Shown here piece by piece: positions 45,404 to 54,265 of a stretch of 64,000 nt of DNA (position 1 is the stretch's first letter; every line of letters starts with the position of its first letter). The stretch is taken from NCBI GenBank assembly GCA_023404675.1, contig JAEYAW010000034.1:186001-250000 (forward strand), in the 5' to 3' direction. Source of the DNA: Pseudomonadota bacterium (GTDB taxonomy: Bacteria > Pseudomonadota > Alphaproteobacteria > Rhizobiales > Xanthobacteraceae). Under the pieces are notes generated by a model that ran no database searches, had not been told where the DNA came from, and saw only the letters and a list, made by a program, of their open reading frames with translations. The translations under genes were made by a program, and so were the position numbers.

Positions 45404-45533
45404 CGTTTCACACGGCGGTTTCCCGCGACTCTCGTGACCCGAATCTGAAGTTCGTCACACTGTCGGGCTGGTGCTGAACGAACGTCAGATTCATCAGGGC
45501 CACCAGCAAATATATGATTCGAGTGTGGTTTAT

Positions 45534-45587
45534 GGATTTGAAATACGCTCCCCGCCTGGCCGATATGACGCGGCGTATTTCAAATCC
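45534..45587. repeat. Perfect 15-base inverted repeat
   Basis: GGATTTGAAATACGC (45534-45548) and GCGTATTTCAAATCC (45573-45587) are exact inverted copies separated by 24 bases. The element sits between the convergent FUSC and small membrane protein genes and could act as a bidirectional terminator, but it has no T-run. Its ATTTGA cores resemble MarR operator 1. Confidence 0.6.
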
Positions 45588-45593
45588 GCCCCA

Positions 45594-45884
45594 CTAGGGC
45601 AGCGTGCCCGTGGCGGCGAGCGCAACACCGGTCACGCTGGAAAGCGTGCTGCAGATCGGCGCGTGAAGCGCCGCCACCTCCGGCCACATCGCTTCGGCAG
45701 CGGCAAGGCTCGACGCCAGCGCGATGCCCGTGACGAGCCCCGCTGCGGCCACCGCCGGCCAGCGCCGCAAACGCGTCAACCCGCCCGCGCGGCCACGGCA
45801 CGACGGCTCGCGCGGCAGCACCGCGCCGGTCAGCCGCCGCCAGAGCAGCGACCAGCCGGCGAAGAACGCGAGCAGGCAGCACAT
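45594..45884 (-). CDS. Small cysteine-starting membrane protein (96 aa), unknown function
   Basis: This 96-residue protein begins MCCLLAFFAGWSLLWRR, a membrane helix directly after two cysteines. A basic loop (residues about 19-45) and a second helix (about 46-68, AVAAAGLVTGIALASSLAA) follow. A ribosome site (GGAG, 7 bases) precedes the ATG at 45884. It starts 13 bases after the second amine oxidase stop and is probably translated with it. I do not recognise a family. A role in maturation or copper supply of that enzyme is possible but unproven. Confidence 0.6.
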   Translation of the reverse strand: MCCLLAFFAGWSLLWRRLTGAVLPREPSCRGRAGGLTRLRRWPAVAAAGLVTGIALASSLAAAEAMWPEVAALHAPICSTLSSVTGVALAATGTLP

Positions 45885-45897
45885 CGTGCAGCTCCGC

Positions 45898-47916
45898 TCA
45901 GTCGCTATGGCAGCAGCTGCCGCCCGCGCTTTCGCCGGTGCCGCTGTCGCGGCTGAGCACGCTGTGCTTGTTGCGCTCGGGCGCGATGTCGCCCGCCGCA
46001 TTGGCCGAGAAGAAGCCGGTCGGCTTCAGCATGAAGCCCGCATACTCCACCGGCATGATCGGAAAGTCTTCCGGCTTGCAGATGTGGGTATGGCCGAACG
46101 TGTGCCAGACCACGATGTCGGCGTTCTCGATGTTGCGGTTCTGCTCGATGAACTTCGGCAGTCCGTCGCCCCCCGAATTCACATTCGGATAGTCACCGCT
46201 GCCGTATTTCTCGGCCGGATCGTAAGCGGTGACCCAGACGTGCTTGGTGGCGAAGCCGCCGCGCTTGCGTACATAGCTTCCTTCCTGCGCCAGCATCAGC
46301 GGGCTCGGATTGACCACCAGCTTGTAGGACGACGGCGCGCCGACCGAGTTCGGCGAGTTCGGATTGCTGATCTTCCAGAACCGTCCCGTCTCGCCGTTGG
46401 CGATGCCGGCGGCGTCCCGTTCGCGCGACAGCACGCGCGTCAGCGTGGTGAAGGCGTTGCCGTGCGGATTGTCCGGGCCCCACGGACGCGGCACGAACTC
46501 GCACTCGCTCACCGTGTTGCCGCCGCCGTCAAGATCCATATGCATGCGCACGTTGAAGAAGTGCTGATGGGTCGGCCCGCCGAGACCGTCATCGACCATG
46601 CCACCCCATTTGTAAGACGTTCCGGGCGCGACGGCGGCGGTCTGGATGATGCCGGTCAGCTTGGCTTCGAGCTGAATGGTGCCGTCCTGATAAAGATACC
46701 AGTAGAAGCCGTAGTCGTAGTTGCCGACGGTGGCGAAGAAGCTGATCACCAGACGCCGCGAACGGCGCACCTCGAACAGGCCGTTGCGGAACTCATAGTG
46801 CTTCCAGATGATGCCGTAATCTTCCTCGTGCATGCAGATGGCGTTCTGCATCACGTAGGGCGCGCCCTTGTTGTCGGCGGCAGGCACGTCAAAGTAGTGG
46901 ATGTTGCCGAGGCAGTCGCAGCCGAGTTCGAGCGCGTTGGCCAGCGTGCCGAGACCATATTCGCCGCCGTCGAACGCGGACTTCCAGTAATGCTGCGGGC
47001 TGGGATCGGCGTAGGGCACCACCATCTCGGTGACGCTGGCGCGGTGGATGATCGAGCGCTTGCGCTCGCCGTCCTGATAGGAGAGCTGGTGCAGCACGAG
47101 GCCCTCGCGCGGCGTGAAGCCGACGCGGAAGCTCCACTTCTGCCAGTCGACCTTCCAGCCATCGACGGTGAAGCTCGGCCCTTCCGGCTGCACGATGTCG
47201 AGCGGCTTGATGTCGGTGCGCGGGGTCTTGTTTTCGTGCGCGCCGTAATTGCGCTTCTTGCGCGGGATCGGAACGATCGGGTCCTGATCCGTCAGATCCA
47301 CCACCTTGTTGGCGATCAGGTCCACCACCGCGACGACGCCCTCGATCGGATGGGCATAGCCGTTGTCCTGGATGTGCTCGCGGAAGAAGCTGATTGCGCG
47401 CACGATTCGCTTGCCGCGCTCGAACGCGTTGTCGAAATAGCCGGACGAGAACGGGTCGACCTGTACCAGCTCGATGTCCTTCTCGGTCAGGCCACGCCGG
47501 AACATGGCGTTGCGCCAGCCGGGATCGGACTTGACGATGGCCTCGCAGCGATAGAACTCCGCGAGCATCACCGGCGGCTGGCCGTAGGGGGCCTCCTTGT
47601 TCGCGAGCGGCGTGCTGGCTGCGATCGCGCCGGCGCCGAGATCGACGACAATCTCGACGGCGTCGCCGCTGGTGACATTCATCATCAGCACGAACGCCTG
47701 ACGCGGCAGCGGCGCGCCGCCTTCGAACGCCTTCAGGGCCTGCTTGGTCGGTTCTTCCAGCCGGACGATCGGGAACAGCCAGTTGTCCGGGTCGGCGAAC
47801 GAGGCGCGGGCGAGGTCGCAGGCCGCGGCAATTTCCTCGGCGGTCAGCGGATCGAGCGGATGGGAAACCGCCGCTTGTGACTGGCCCTGTGCTGATTTCG
47901 GTGTGACGTCCAACAT
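45898..47916 (-). CDS. Copper-containing primary-amine oxidase (second copy)
   Basis: The 672-residue enzyme has the topaquinone tyrosine Tyr400 in VGNYDY, catalytic base Asp316 (FDGGEYG) and copper ligands His450 and His452 (HQH), with a third His near HTFGHTHICKPEDFP. It is clearly distinct from the first copy in sequence, so substrate preference probably differs. ATG at 47916 has GGGAG upstream. The C terminus ends SAGGSCCHSD, again a Cys-Cys tail. The divergent AraC regulator is 211 bases away. Confidence 0.92.
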   Translation of the reverse strand: MLDVTPKSAQGQSQAAVSHPLDPLTAEEIAAACDLARASFADPDNWLFPIVRLEEPTKQALKAFEGGAPLPRQAFVLMMNVTSGDAVEIVVDLGAGAIAASTPLANKEAPYGQPPVMLAEFYRCEAIVKSDPGWRNAMFRRGLTEKDIELVQVDPFSSGYFDNAFERGKRIVRAISFFREHIQDNGYAHPIEGVVAVVDLIANKVVDLTDQDPIVPIPRKKRNYGAHENKTPRTDIKPLDIVQPEGPSFTVDGWKVDWQKWSFRVGFTPREGLVLHQLSYQDGERKRSIIHRASVTEMVVPYADPSPQHYWKSAFDGGEYGLGTLANALELGCDCLGNIHYFDVPAADNKGAPYVMQNAICMHEEDYGIIWKHYEFRNGLFEVRRSRRLVISFFATVGNYDYGFYWYLYQDGTIQLEAKLTGIIQTAAVAPGTSYKWGGMVDDGLGGPTHQHFFNVRMHMDLDGGGNTVSECEFVPRPWGPDNPHGNAFTTLTRVLSRERDAAGIANGETGRFWKISNPNSPNSVGAPSSYKLVVNPSPLMLAQEGSYVRKRGGFATKHVWVTAYDPAEKYGSGDYPNVNSGGDGLPKFIEQNRNIENADIVVWHTFGHTHICKPEDFPIMPVEYAGFMLKPTGFFSANAAGDIAPERNKHSVLSRDSGTGESAGGSCCHSD

Positions 47917-48127
47917 CACGCTCTCCCTTTCCGCTTGCCCTCGGCCGCGCGTGCCGCTCAAATTTCCGGCGAAATGACGCAGCAGCTTGCCCGCAGATCG
48001 CGGGGCGCCGTTATCGAGATTCGGCAATTTTTCAGGACCGGGTCATTTCCCGGGTCTACAAGTTGGATGGCGTGGTTTTTGCTTCATCTTTGAACTGCGT
48101 TTGGAAAATGAGGGTTCAGCCAGGTCC

Positions 48128-49177
48128 ATGGTTCGTCTGCTGCTCCACCCGGACACAGGTTCCGCACTTCACGACCGGCAGCCCACGGGGATGCCGGCGG
48201 TGACGTTGCGGGCCGCCAGCAGCGACGTGGACGAGCATTGCGCCAATCTCGGGCGCTGGCAGCTGGTCTACGATCAGATCAGCGCAGGCCCGTTCCGGGG
48301 CAGTTTCACGCTGCTGTCGCTGTCGAGAATCGAGGTCTTTCGCGAAGTCACCAGCCAGCAGGTACGGCAATGCGGCCGGCTCGGCTCGGACAGCTTTTCC
48401 ATCGGGCTGCCGTGGCGGATGGACGGCGACGTGAGTTGCAACGGGACCAGCGCCACCCCGAACACGATCTTCGCCAGCTTCGACGCCGACGTGGACCTTT
48501 GCACGCCGAAATCCTTCGATCTGCGCGGCGTGATCGTCAGCGCCTCGCTGATCGAGGATCTTCTGGCGACGATCAACGTGACGCTGCCGCATGATGTGCG
48601 GCGCAGCTTTCTCAGCATCCCGGCCTCCGACGCCGTCGTTACGCGGTTCCGCCATTTGCTCGGGACGATCCAGACCGGCATTGGAGGGCAGCCGCAGGCC
48701 TTTCCCCGTTCCGACGTCACCCGCGCCATCGAGGACGCGCTGCTGCTGGAAATCGCCGACCTGCTGCAGGGCGCGCGTCCTGCCAGCATCGAACGCAGCG
48801 CGGCCGCGCGCAAGCGCACCGTCGACCGGGCCTGCGAGATCATGCTGGCGCAGACCGACAGTCCGCTCTCCATCCTCGATCTATGCAAGGCGGTCGGCGC
48901 CAGCCGCCGCAAACTCAATTACAGTTTTCAGGACGTGCTGGGTTGCAGCCCGATCAGCTACTGGCGGGCCATCCGGCTCAACCGGGTACGCCGCGAACTG
49001 AAGCGCTGCGACGATCCGGCTCTGGGCGTCTATGATATCGCCTCAGCTCACGGCTTCTGGCACTTCAGCCAGTTCTCGCTGGACTACAAGCGGCACTTCG
49101 CGGAGCTGCCGTCCGAGACGCTGCGCCGGAGCCGAGCCGTCGCGCGGCCGCCGGCCAGCCTCACTCGCTGCGCCTGA
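48128..49177 (+). CDS. AraC family regulator, EutR/FeaR-like
   Basis: The 349-residue protein has an N-terminal effector domain and a C-terminal double HTH with LSILDLCKAVGASRRKLNYS and GFWHFSQFSLDYKRHF. This HTH type (Arg-Lys-Leu-Asn/Tyr-SF) recalls EutR and the E. coli amine oxidase activator FeaR. Being divergent from the second amine oxidase, it is the likely activator of that gene. The start at 48128 is the first ATG with the family-type N terminus; an earlier frame from 47987 is possible. Confidence 0.85.
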   Translation: MVRLLLHPDTGSALHDRQPTGMPAVTLRAASSDVDEHCANLGRWQLVYDQISAGPFRGSFTLLSLSRIEVFREVTSQQVRQCGRLGSDSFSIGLPWRMDGDVSCNGTSATPNTIFASFDADVDLCTPKSFDLRGVIVSASLIEDLLATINVTLPHDVRRSFLSIPASDAVVTRFRHLLGTIQTGIGGQPQAFPRSDVTRAIEDALLLEIADLLQGARPASIERSAAARKRTVDRACEIMLAQTDSPLSILDLCKAVGASRRKLNYSFQDVLGCSPISYWRAIRLNRVRRELKRCDDPALGVYDIASAHGFWHFSQFSLDYKRHFAELPSETLRRSRAVARPPASLTRCA

Positions 49178-49321
49178 GCCGGCCCCGTCCGCACCGGGCG
49201 GCCGGCGTCATCATCGTGTAACACGTTACCGCTTCCTAGCAGCGCAGCGAAGGCAGGTGCTTGCCTGCATCGCCCGATGTGCCGGCGTGCCGGCGGCGTG
49301 TCCCAGTTGCAAAGGCCCTCC

Positions 49322-50440
49322 ATGCGTTCTCGTCTCCGGCTGCTGGCTGTTGCCGGCCTCGTCGTCCTGTCCTGGCTTGCAGCCGCCGCACGGGCGCAGA
49401 CGCCATTCGATCACAAAGGCTTTGCCCTGCAGGCCCTGCAACAGCACATCCGGCCGCTCCAAGCCGACTTCGCCGCAAAGGCGGAGAGGCTGGTCGAAAC
49501 CGTCGGCGCCACCTGCCAGCGGCACGAGGCTGCGGACGATCAGAACGTGAAGGACGCCTATCGGGAGACCGTGCTGGCATGGTCGCGCACTGAACATCTG
49601 CGCTTCGGACCGATCCAGGACGACAATCGTTTCGAGAAGCTGATGTACTGGCCGGATCGCCAGCGCATCGGCGAGCGGCAGGTCACGCAAATCCTGAATA
49701 CAAAAGATCCTGCCGTGCTGACGAGCGAGGGTCTGGCGGGCAAGAGCGTCGCCGTGCAGGGACTGACGGCACTCGAAATCGTGCTCTACGGCAAGACCGC
49801 GCAACCCCTGAGCGCCGAGACGCCCGAAGCGGTCTATGGCTGCCAGTATGCGCATGCCCTCTCCCGCCACATCGCGCGGATCGCGCAGGAAATTGTCGCG
49901 GAATGGGCCGATGGCGGGCACTTCGCCAAGCTGTTTCTCAACCCCGGCGCGGACAACCCCCTCTACAAGGACGACAACGAAGTCACCCTCGAACTGCTCA
50001 AGACCTATCATGGCGGCATCTACAACGCGCGCGACATCAAGATCCTGCCATCGCTCGGCCAGAAGCGCATCGCCACGCGCGGCCAGTTTGCACCGAAATC
50101 GCGGCCGCCGTTCGAACTGAGCGGCCTCGCACTCGCGACCTTCCGCGCCAATGTCGAGGGCGTGCGCGATTTCTACGTCAACAGCGGATTGTCGGCGCGC
50201 CTCGCGAAAACAGAGCCCGGAACCGACGCCCTCATCAAGGGACAGTTCGATGAGTCGATCGATTTCATCCGCGCCCTCGAACCGTCCGGGCTTGCCGTCT
50301 TCAACGATCCCGCCCTGATGAACAGGCTGCTGTACACGCGCGAGCCGCTGGGGGCGCTGATCTCGGACGGCTCGCCGGTGCTGACCGAGATGGCGGGCCT
50401 GGGCTCGGTGCTGCTCGGCCTGACCGACGACGGCGACTGA
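49322..50440 (+). CDS. Imelysin family protein, first
   Basis: The 372-residue secreted protein has a Sec signal (residues 1-22, RLRLLAVAGLVVLSWLAA) and an imelysin domain. The W-S-R-T-E-H-L-R-F-G-P segment near residue 85 is typical. The characteristic GxHxxE metal motif is degenerate here (GLTALE, His replaced by Ala). Imelysins are periplasmic proteins linked to iron uptake in Pseudomonas. The gene points toward the DUF1513 gene, with stop codons 7 bases apart, while the other members run on the opposite strand. Confidence 0.85.
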   Translation: MRSRLRLLAVAGLVVLSWLAAAARAQTPFDHKGFALQALQQHIRPLQADFAAKAERLVETVGATCQRHEAADDQNVKDAYRETVLAWSRTEHLRFGPIQDDNRFEKLMYWPDRQRIGERQVTQILNTKDPAVLTSEGLAGKSVAVQGLTALEIVLYGKTAQPLSAETPEAVYGCQYAHALSRHIARIAQEIVAEWADGGHFAKLFLNPGADNPLYKDDNEVTLELLKTYHGGIYNARDIKILPSLGQKRIATRGQFAPKSRPPFELSGLALATFRANVEGVRDFYVNSGLSARLAKTEPGTDALIKGQFDESIDFIRALEPSGLAVFNDPALMNRLLYTREPLGALISDGSPVLTEMAGLGSVLLGLTDDGD

Positions 50441-50447
50441 ACATGCG

Positions 50448-51596
50448 TTATCCGATGGCAACGGCGTGGTCGTCCCAGAAGGCGACATCCGGCTGATGCA
50501 GCGAAGCGAGCGCCGTCGAAGCGCCCTGCGTTTTCGCCAGCGATCCATCGGTGCCCGTCAGCAGGAAGCCCTCGCCCTGCCCGGTGACACCATAAACCTT
50601 CGGCATGTCGTAATGCCGCAGATATCGTCCGCTCGCGATCTCCACCGCGATGGCGACGCCGCCGCGCGGCGCTGAGACCAGCGCGACCTCGCGAGTCGCA
50701 TCGATGGCGACCGCGCCGATGTAATTGCGCACGCGGCTGTCGAGCTTGTCGGGCAGCGCCACGAGTTCGAGCGGCCGGCCCCGGCGATGCGCGCCGACAT
50801 TGGGCCGCAGCTCCCATGCCGGACCGCGATCCTGGCAGCCGAAAATCACCGTGTCGTCCGCGCCGACGCACAGATGCCGGATCGACAGCTTGCGCAAAGG
50901 ATCCGGCCACACCTGGCGCTCCAGCAACTCGCCCGTCACGCTGTCCACATAGGCAAGGGTCGGCTGCATGGTCGCGGTGTCGTTCTCCAGCCGTGGCTCG
51001 TCCGGATGGGTGCGCAGGCCCCCGTTGGCGATCACCAGCGTCCGCCCGTCCGACAGCACCGCGAGTTCATGCGGATCGAGCCCGCCGGAGGGAAACTCGC
51101 CGATCTGCCTGTAGCCATCGGTGGCGTCGCGCACGCCGATCATGCCGCGCTCGCCCTCGAAATCGTTCTCGGTGGTGTAGAGCAGCCGCCCGTCTGCCGA
51201 GAACAGGCCGTGGCCGAAGAAGTGGCGGTCCGGCCGCGCGGTGATCCATTGCGGCTCGCGCTTGCCGTCAAGATCGAGCACCACCGCGAAGTTGCCGGGG
51301 CGGCGCGCGAAAGTGACGAGGTCGCGCGGCGCCCCCGCCGGGCGCCGCGCGATGCCATGGCCGCGCTCGGGCAGTTCGATGCCGGTCACCGGCTCGCCGC
51401 GTTCGGGATCGAACACCACCGCGCGCAACGTGCCATCCCTGCCGCGACAGGCCGAGGCGAACAGACCTTGCCCCGCCGTCTGCGCCGTCGCCCCGGCTCC
51501 CGCTGCCAGCGCGTGGCCCGGCAGCATGAAGCCGGCCAGCAGTGCGCCGGTCGAGCGTACGAACAGCCGGCGGTCTATTCCCGTTGTCTTCGACAT
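50448..51596 (-). CDS. DUF1513 family Tat-exported beta-propeller protein
   Basis: The 382-residue protein has a twin-arginine signal (DRRLFVRSTGALLAGFMLPG) and a repetitive beta-propeller body with the segments TTENDFEGERGMIGV and SIRHLCVGADDTVIFG. DUF1513 proteins are regularly encoded beside imelysins and DUF1111 cytochromes in iron-related clusters. A role in periplasmic iron handling is inferred. The ATG at 51596 gives MSKTTGIDRRLF; a longer frame to 52514 is a shadow. Confidence 0.86.
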   Translation of the reverse strand: MSKTTGIDRRLFVRSTGALLAGFMLPGHALAAGAGATAQTAGQGLFASACRGRDGTLRAVVFDPERGEPVTGIELPERGHGIARRPAGAPRDLVTFARRPGNFAVVLDLDGKREPQWITARPDRHFFGHGLFSADGRLLYTTENDFEGERGMIGVRDATDGYRQIGEFPSGGLDPHELAVLSDGRTLVIANGGLRTHPDEPRLENDTATMQPTLAYVDSVTGELLERQVWPDPLRKLSIRHLCVGADDTVIFGCQDRGPAWELRPNVGAHRRGRPLELVALPDKLDSRVRNYIGAVAIDATREVALVSAPRGGVAIAVEIASGRYLRHYDMPKVYGVTGQGEGFLLTGTDGSLAKTQGASTALASLHQPDVAFWDDHAVAIG

Positions 51597-51621
51597 CGCA
51601 TCTTGCTTTCGTTCGTGATCC

Positions 51622-52932
51622 TCATCGCGACTGCACGAAGGCCACCAGTGCCTCGCGCTCGGCTCGCGCCATCGCGACAAAGGCATCACGCGAAGCCCGC
51701 GCCTCGCCGCCGTGCCAGAGCACGGCCTCCTCCACGCTGCGCGCGCGGCCGTCGTGCAGAAAGGATCGCGGCTCCCCGGACGCGGCTCCGCGCCACAGCG
51801 GCGCGGTGCGCCACAGGCGATGCATCCCTTCGCGCGCCGACGCCTCGTCGGCGAGACCATCACCCATGTCGTGCAGCAGCAGATCGCTATAGGGGTGAAT
51901 GGCGACGGCAGGTTCGCGCGCAGTGGCCGGAAGCAGGAAGCTCGGCCGGTGACAGGCTGCGCATCCGGCCGATGCGAATGCGCGTTCGCCACGCGCGGTG
52001 ATCTCGCTGGCGGGCGCTGGCGGGCGGGGCGCGACGGCCGTCTCCGCAAAAAACGTAACGAGATCGAGCAGCCGATCGTCAAGCTCCAGCCCGCCACGAT
52101 GCCTGTCGCCGCCATGCGGTCCCGCGAGACAGTCTGGCTGCCGCGCGGTGCAATCACCTGCGGCCGATGCCAGCAAGGTGTTCGACAATCCGAGATCGCG
52201 CGCGAAGGCTTGCGCCACTTGCTGGCGCAGCGTGGCCGCGCCCGCCTTCCAGCCGAAGCGGCCCACCGCCATCCGCTTTGCTTCGTCCGACCACACGCGA
52301 CTGGCGATGCCGGAAGCGCCGGCGTCGATCCGGGCGAGAATGTCGTCGTCGGAAATCCGTGCGAGCGGCCCGAGCCCGACCAGCGAGGGAGCAAGGCGCG
52401 GCGAAAGAATGACATCCGACGCCAGCGGGCCGTAACCGAGACCGTCAATGCGATAGGACGGCCGCCGCAATGACACCACCGTCCCGTCGTGCAGCGTGAC
52501 GGGCTGTTCTTCATAAATCACGACGACGCGGCCTTCGCTGCGCTGGCCCTGAACCGCGAAGGGCTGAAGCTGCACGCCGTAGGTCGGCTCCGGAACTCCG
52601 CGCGACGACAGCCGCATCACCAGCGCGGCCGGCACGTCGCCCACCGCCATCGCAACACGTCCACCGCCGCCTTGCGGATGACACGCGGCGCAGGACCGAG
52701 CATTGAACAGCGGCCCCAGCCCATCGGCCGAGGCCGTGGAGGCCGGCGCGGACACCCACACGCGGCGGAACAGCGTCGCGCCCAGCGACAGCCGCAACGC
52801 GTCGCCGTCGCCTGCTTCAGCGACGGGCGTGGCATCCGCCCGCGACCAGCCGGGCGCCATGCTGCCGGACAGCCCGGCGAGCGCAAGCGCAATGCAGGCA
52901 AGACGCAGGCCCTCGCTCCAGCACCCGATCAT
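51622..52932 (-). CDS. Di-haem cytochrome, DUF1111 family
   Basis: The 436-residue protein has two c-type haem sites CAACH (residues about 80 and 316), a Sec-type signal (about 1-32) and the di-haem oxidoreductase (DUF1111, once called thiol oxidoreductase) layout. A pair of further cysteines lies in CTARQPDC. It is distantly related to MauG/CcpA peroxidases. In Pseudomonas it sits in the same group with imelysins and DUF1513. It lies 25 bases upstream of the DUF1513 gene, on the same strand. Confidence 0.9.
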   Translation of the reverse strand: MIGCWSEGLRLACIALALAGLSGSMAPGWSRADATPVAEAGDGDALRLSLGATLFRRVWVSAPASTASADGLGPLFNARSCAACHPQGGGGRVAMAVGDVPAALVMRLSSRGVPEPTYGVQLQPFAVQGQRSEGRVVVIYEEQPVTLHDGTVVSLRRPSYRIDGLGYGPLASDVILSPRLAPSLVGLGPLARISDDDILARIDAGASGIASRVWSDEAKRMAVGRFGWKAGAATLRQQVAQAFARDLGLSNTLLASAAGDCTARQPDCLAGPHGGDRHRGGLELDDRLLDLVTFFAETAVAPRPPAPASEITARGERAFASAGCAACHRPSFLLPATAREPAVAIHPYSDLLLHDMGDGLADEASAREGMHRLWRTAPLWRGAASGEPRSFLHDGRARSVEEAVLWHGGEARASRDAFVAMARAEREALVAFVQSR

Positions 52933-52935
52933 ATC

Positions 52936-54213
52936 TCAGCGCCGGACGCTGTCCGGATTGCGCAGGCTCTCGGCATCGATCACCTTCAACCCCTTGAGGT
53001 CGAGCGCGGCGACGGCGCGGCGCAGCGACGTGGTCTGCGCCAGCAGCGCATCGACCGCACTCTGCACGATGCGGTTGCCCGCGACATTGCCCTCGGCCAC
53101 CAGCATGTCGAACGGCACGCCGCCCTTCGCGCTGTCGACCAGCACGTCCATGCGCGACACCGTGTGGTCCAGCGCGGCGCGCACCTCGTCATCGGTCGCG
53201 GCCGATCTGGCCCGCACCACGTCGGACAGGCTCGGTCCCGAGATCACGCTGCCGCCGGTCCGCTTGTACTGGCCGAGATAGACGTTGCGGATCCCGATCA
53301 CGTCCCAGTAATGCGAGTTGTGCGAATTGTCCGAGAAACAGTCGTGCTCCTCCTCGGGATCGTGCAGCAGCAACGCCAGCTTCATGCGCTCGCCGGCAAG
53401 TTCGCCGTAGGACAGGCTGGCGATGCCGCTGAACATCAGAACGAACGCCTCCTCCGGCGCGCGCGTCGTGATCGCCTGATAGGCGTCGCCCGCCGGCTCC
53501 CACTGCTTCACGATCCAGTCGAGATCGTCGACCAGAAGCTGCGTCGCCACACGCAGATAGGCCGCGCGGCGCTCGCAATGGCCATGCGTGCAGGCGCGCG
53601 GATCGTAGTCCGTCGCTGGACGGTTGCCCGCGCCGGGCCCGGTGCCGTTGAGATCCTGCCCCCACAGCAGGAACTCGATGGCGTGATAGCCGGTGGCGAC
53701 GTTGGCGCGCAGACCGCCCGCCTCGTGCAGCACATCGCGCAGCAGTTCCGGCGTGATGGTGCTCGTGTCCACCTCGCGGCCGTCGATCATCACGCGCGTG
53801 TTGGCGATGATGTTGGCGCTGAAGAGCGGATTGTCGGTTTCGTGGTCGCGGGCCTCGACATAGTCGATCAGCCCTTCGTCCAGCGGCCAGGAATTCACCC
53901 GGCCTTCCCACTCGTCCACGATCGGATTGGTGAAGCGGAACGCCTCGGACTGAAGATAGGGCACACGTGCCGCGATCCACGCACGCCGCGCAGCTTCCAT
54001 GGTTTCATCGCGCGGATCGGCGAGAAACGTGGAGACCGCCTGCTGCAGGGCCTGCGCACCCGCGAGGCTGTCGCCGTAGACCGCATGAGCCATCCGGGCG
54101 TAGTGGCGCAGCACGGCCAGCTTGTCCGGCTGCGCCAATTCCGCCTGCGCCGCCGGAAGCCCCGTCCACATGACAAGGAGGGCGACTGCGCACCGCCTGA
54201 CGAAAGATGTCAT
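52936..54213 (-). CDS. Imelysin family protein (IrpA-like), second
   Basis: The 425-residue secreted protein has a signal peptide (about 1-24, VRRCAVALLVMWTGLPAAQA) and an imelysin domain with an intact GxHxxE motif in GYHAIEFLLWGQD and a second part EHDCFSDNSHNSHYWDV. It resembles iron-regulated protein A. Its stop is 3 bases before the DUF1111 start, so the genes are tightly coupled. ATG at 54213 is chosen over the GTG-like frame to 54276. Confidence 0.9.
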   Translation of the reverse strand: MTSFVRRCAVALLVMWTGLPAAQAELAQPDKLAVLRHYARMAHAVYGDSLAGAQALQQAVSTFLADPRDETMEAARRAWIAARVPYLQSEAFRFTNPIVDEWEGRVNSWPLDEGLIDYVEARDHETDNPLFSANIIANTRVMIDGREVDTSTITPELLRDVLHEAGGLRANVATGYHAIEFLLWGQDLNGTGPGAGNRPATDYDPRACTHGHCERRAAYLRVATQLLVDDLDWIVKQWEPAGDAYQAITTRAPEEAFVLMFSGIASLSYGELAGERMKLALLLHDPEEEHDCFSDNSHNSHYWDVIGIRNVYLGQYKRTGGSVISGPSLSDVVRARSAATDDEVRAALDHTVSRMDVLVDSAKGGVPFDMLVAEGNVAGNRIVQSAVDALLAQTTSLRRAVAALDLKGLKVIDAESLRNPDSVRR

Positions 54214-54265
54214 CTCGATCCCCGGATGCCGTTTCGCTCTCTCTTTCGCCCGAGAATGACGAAGG

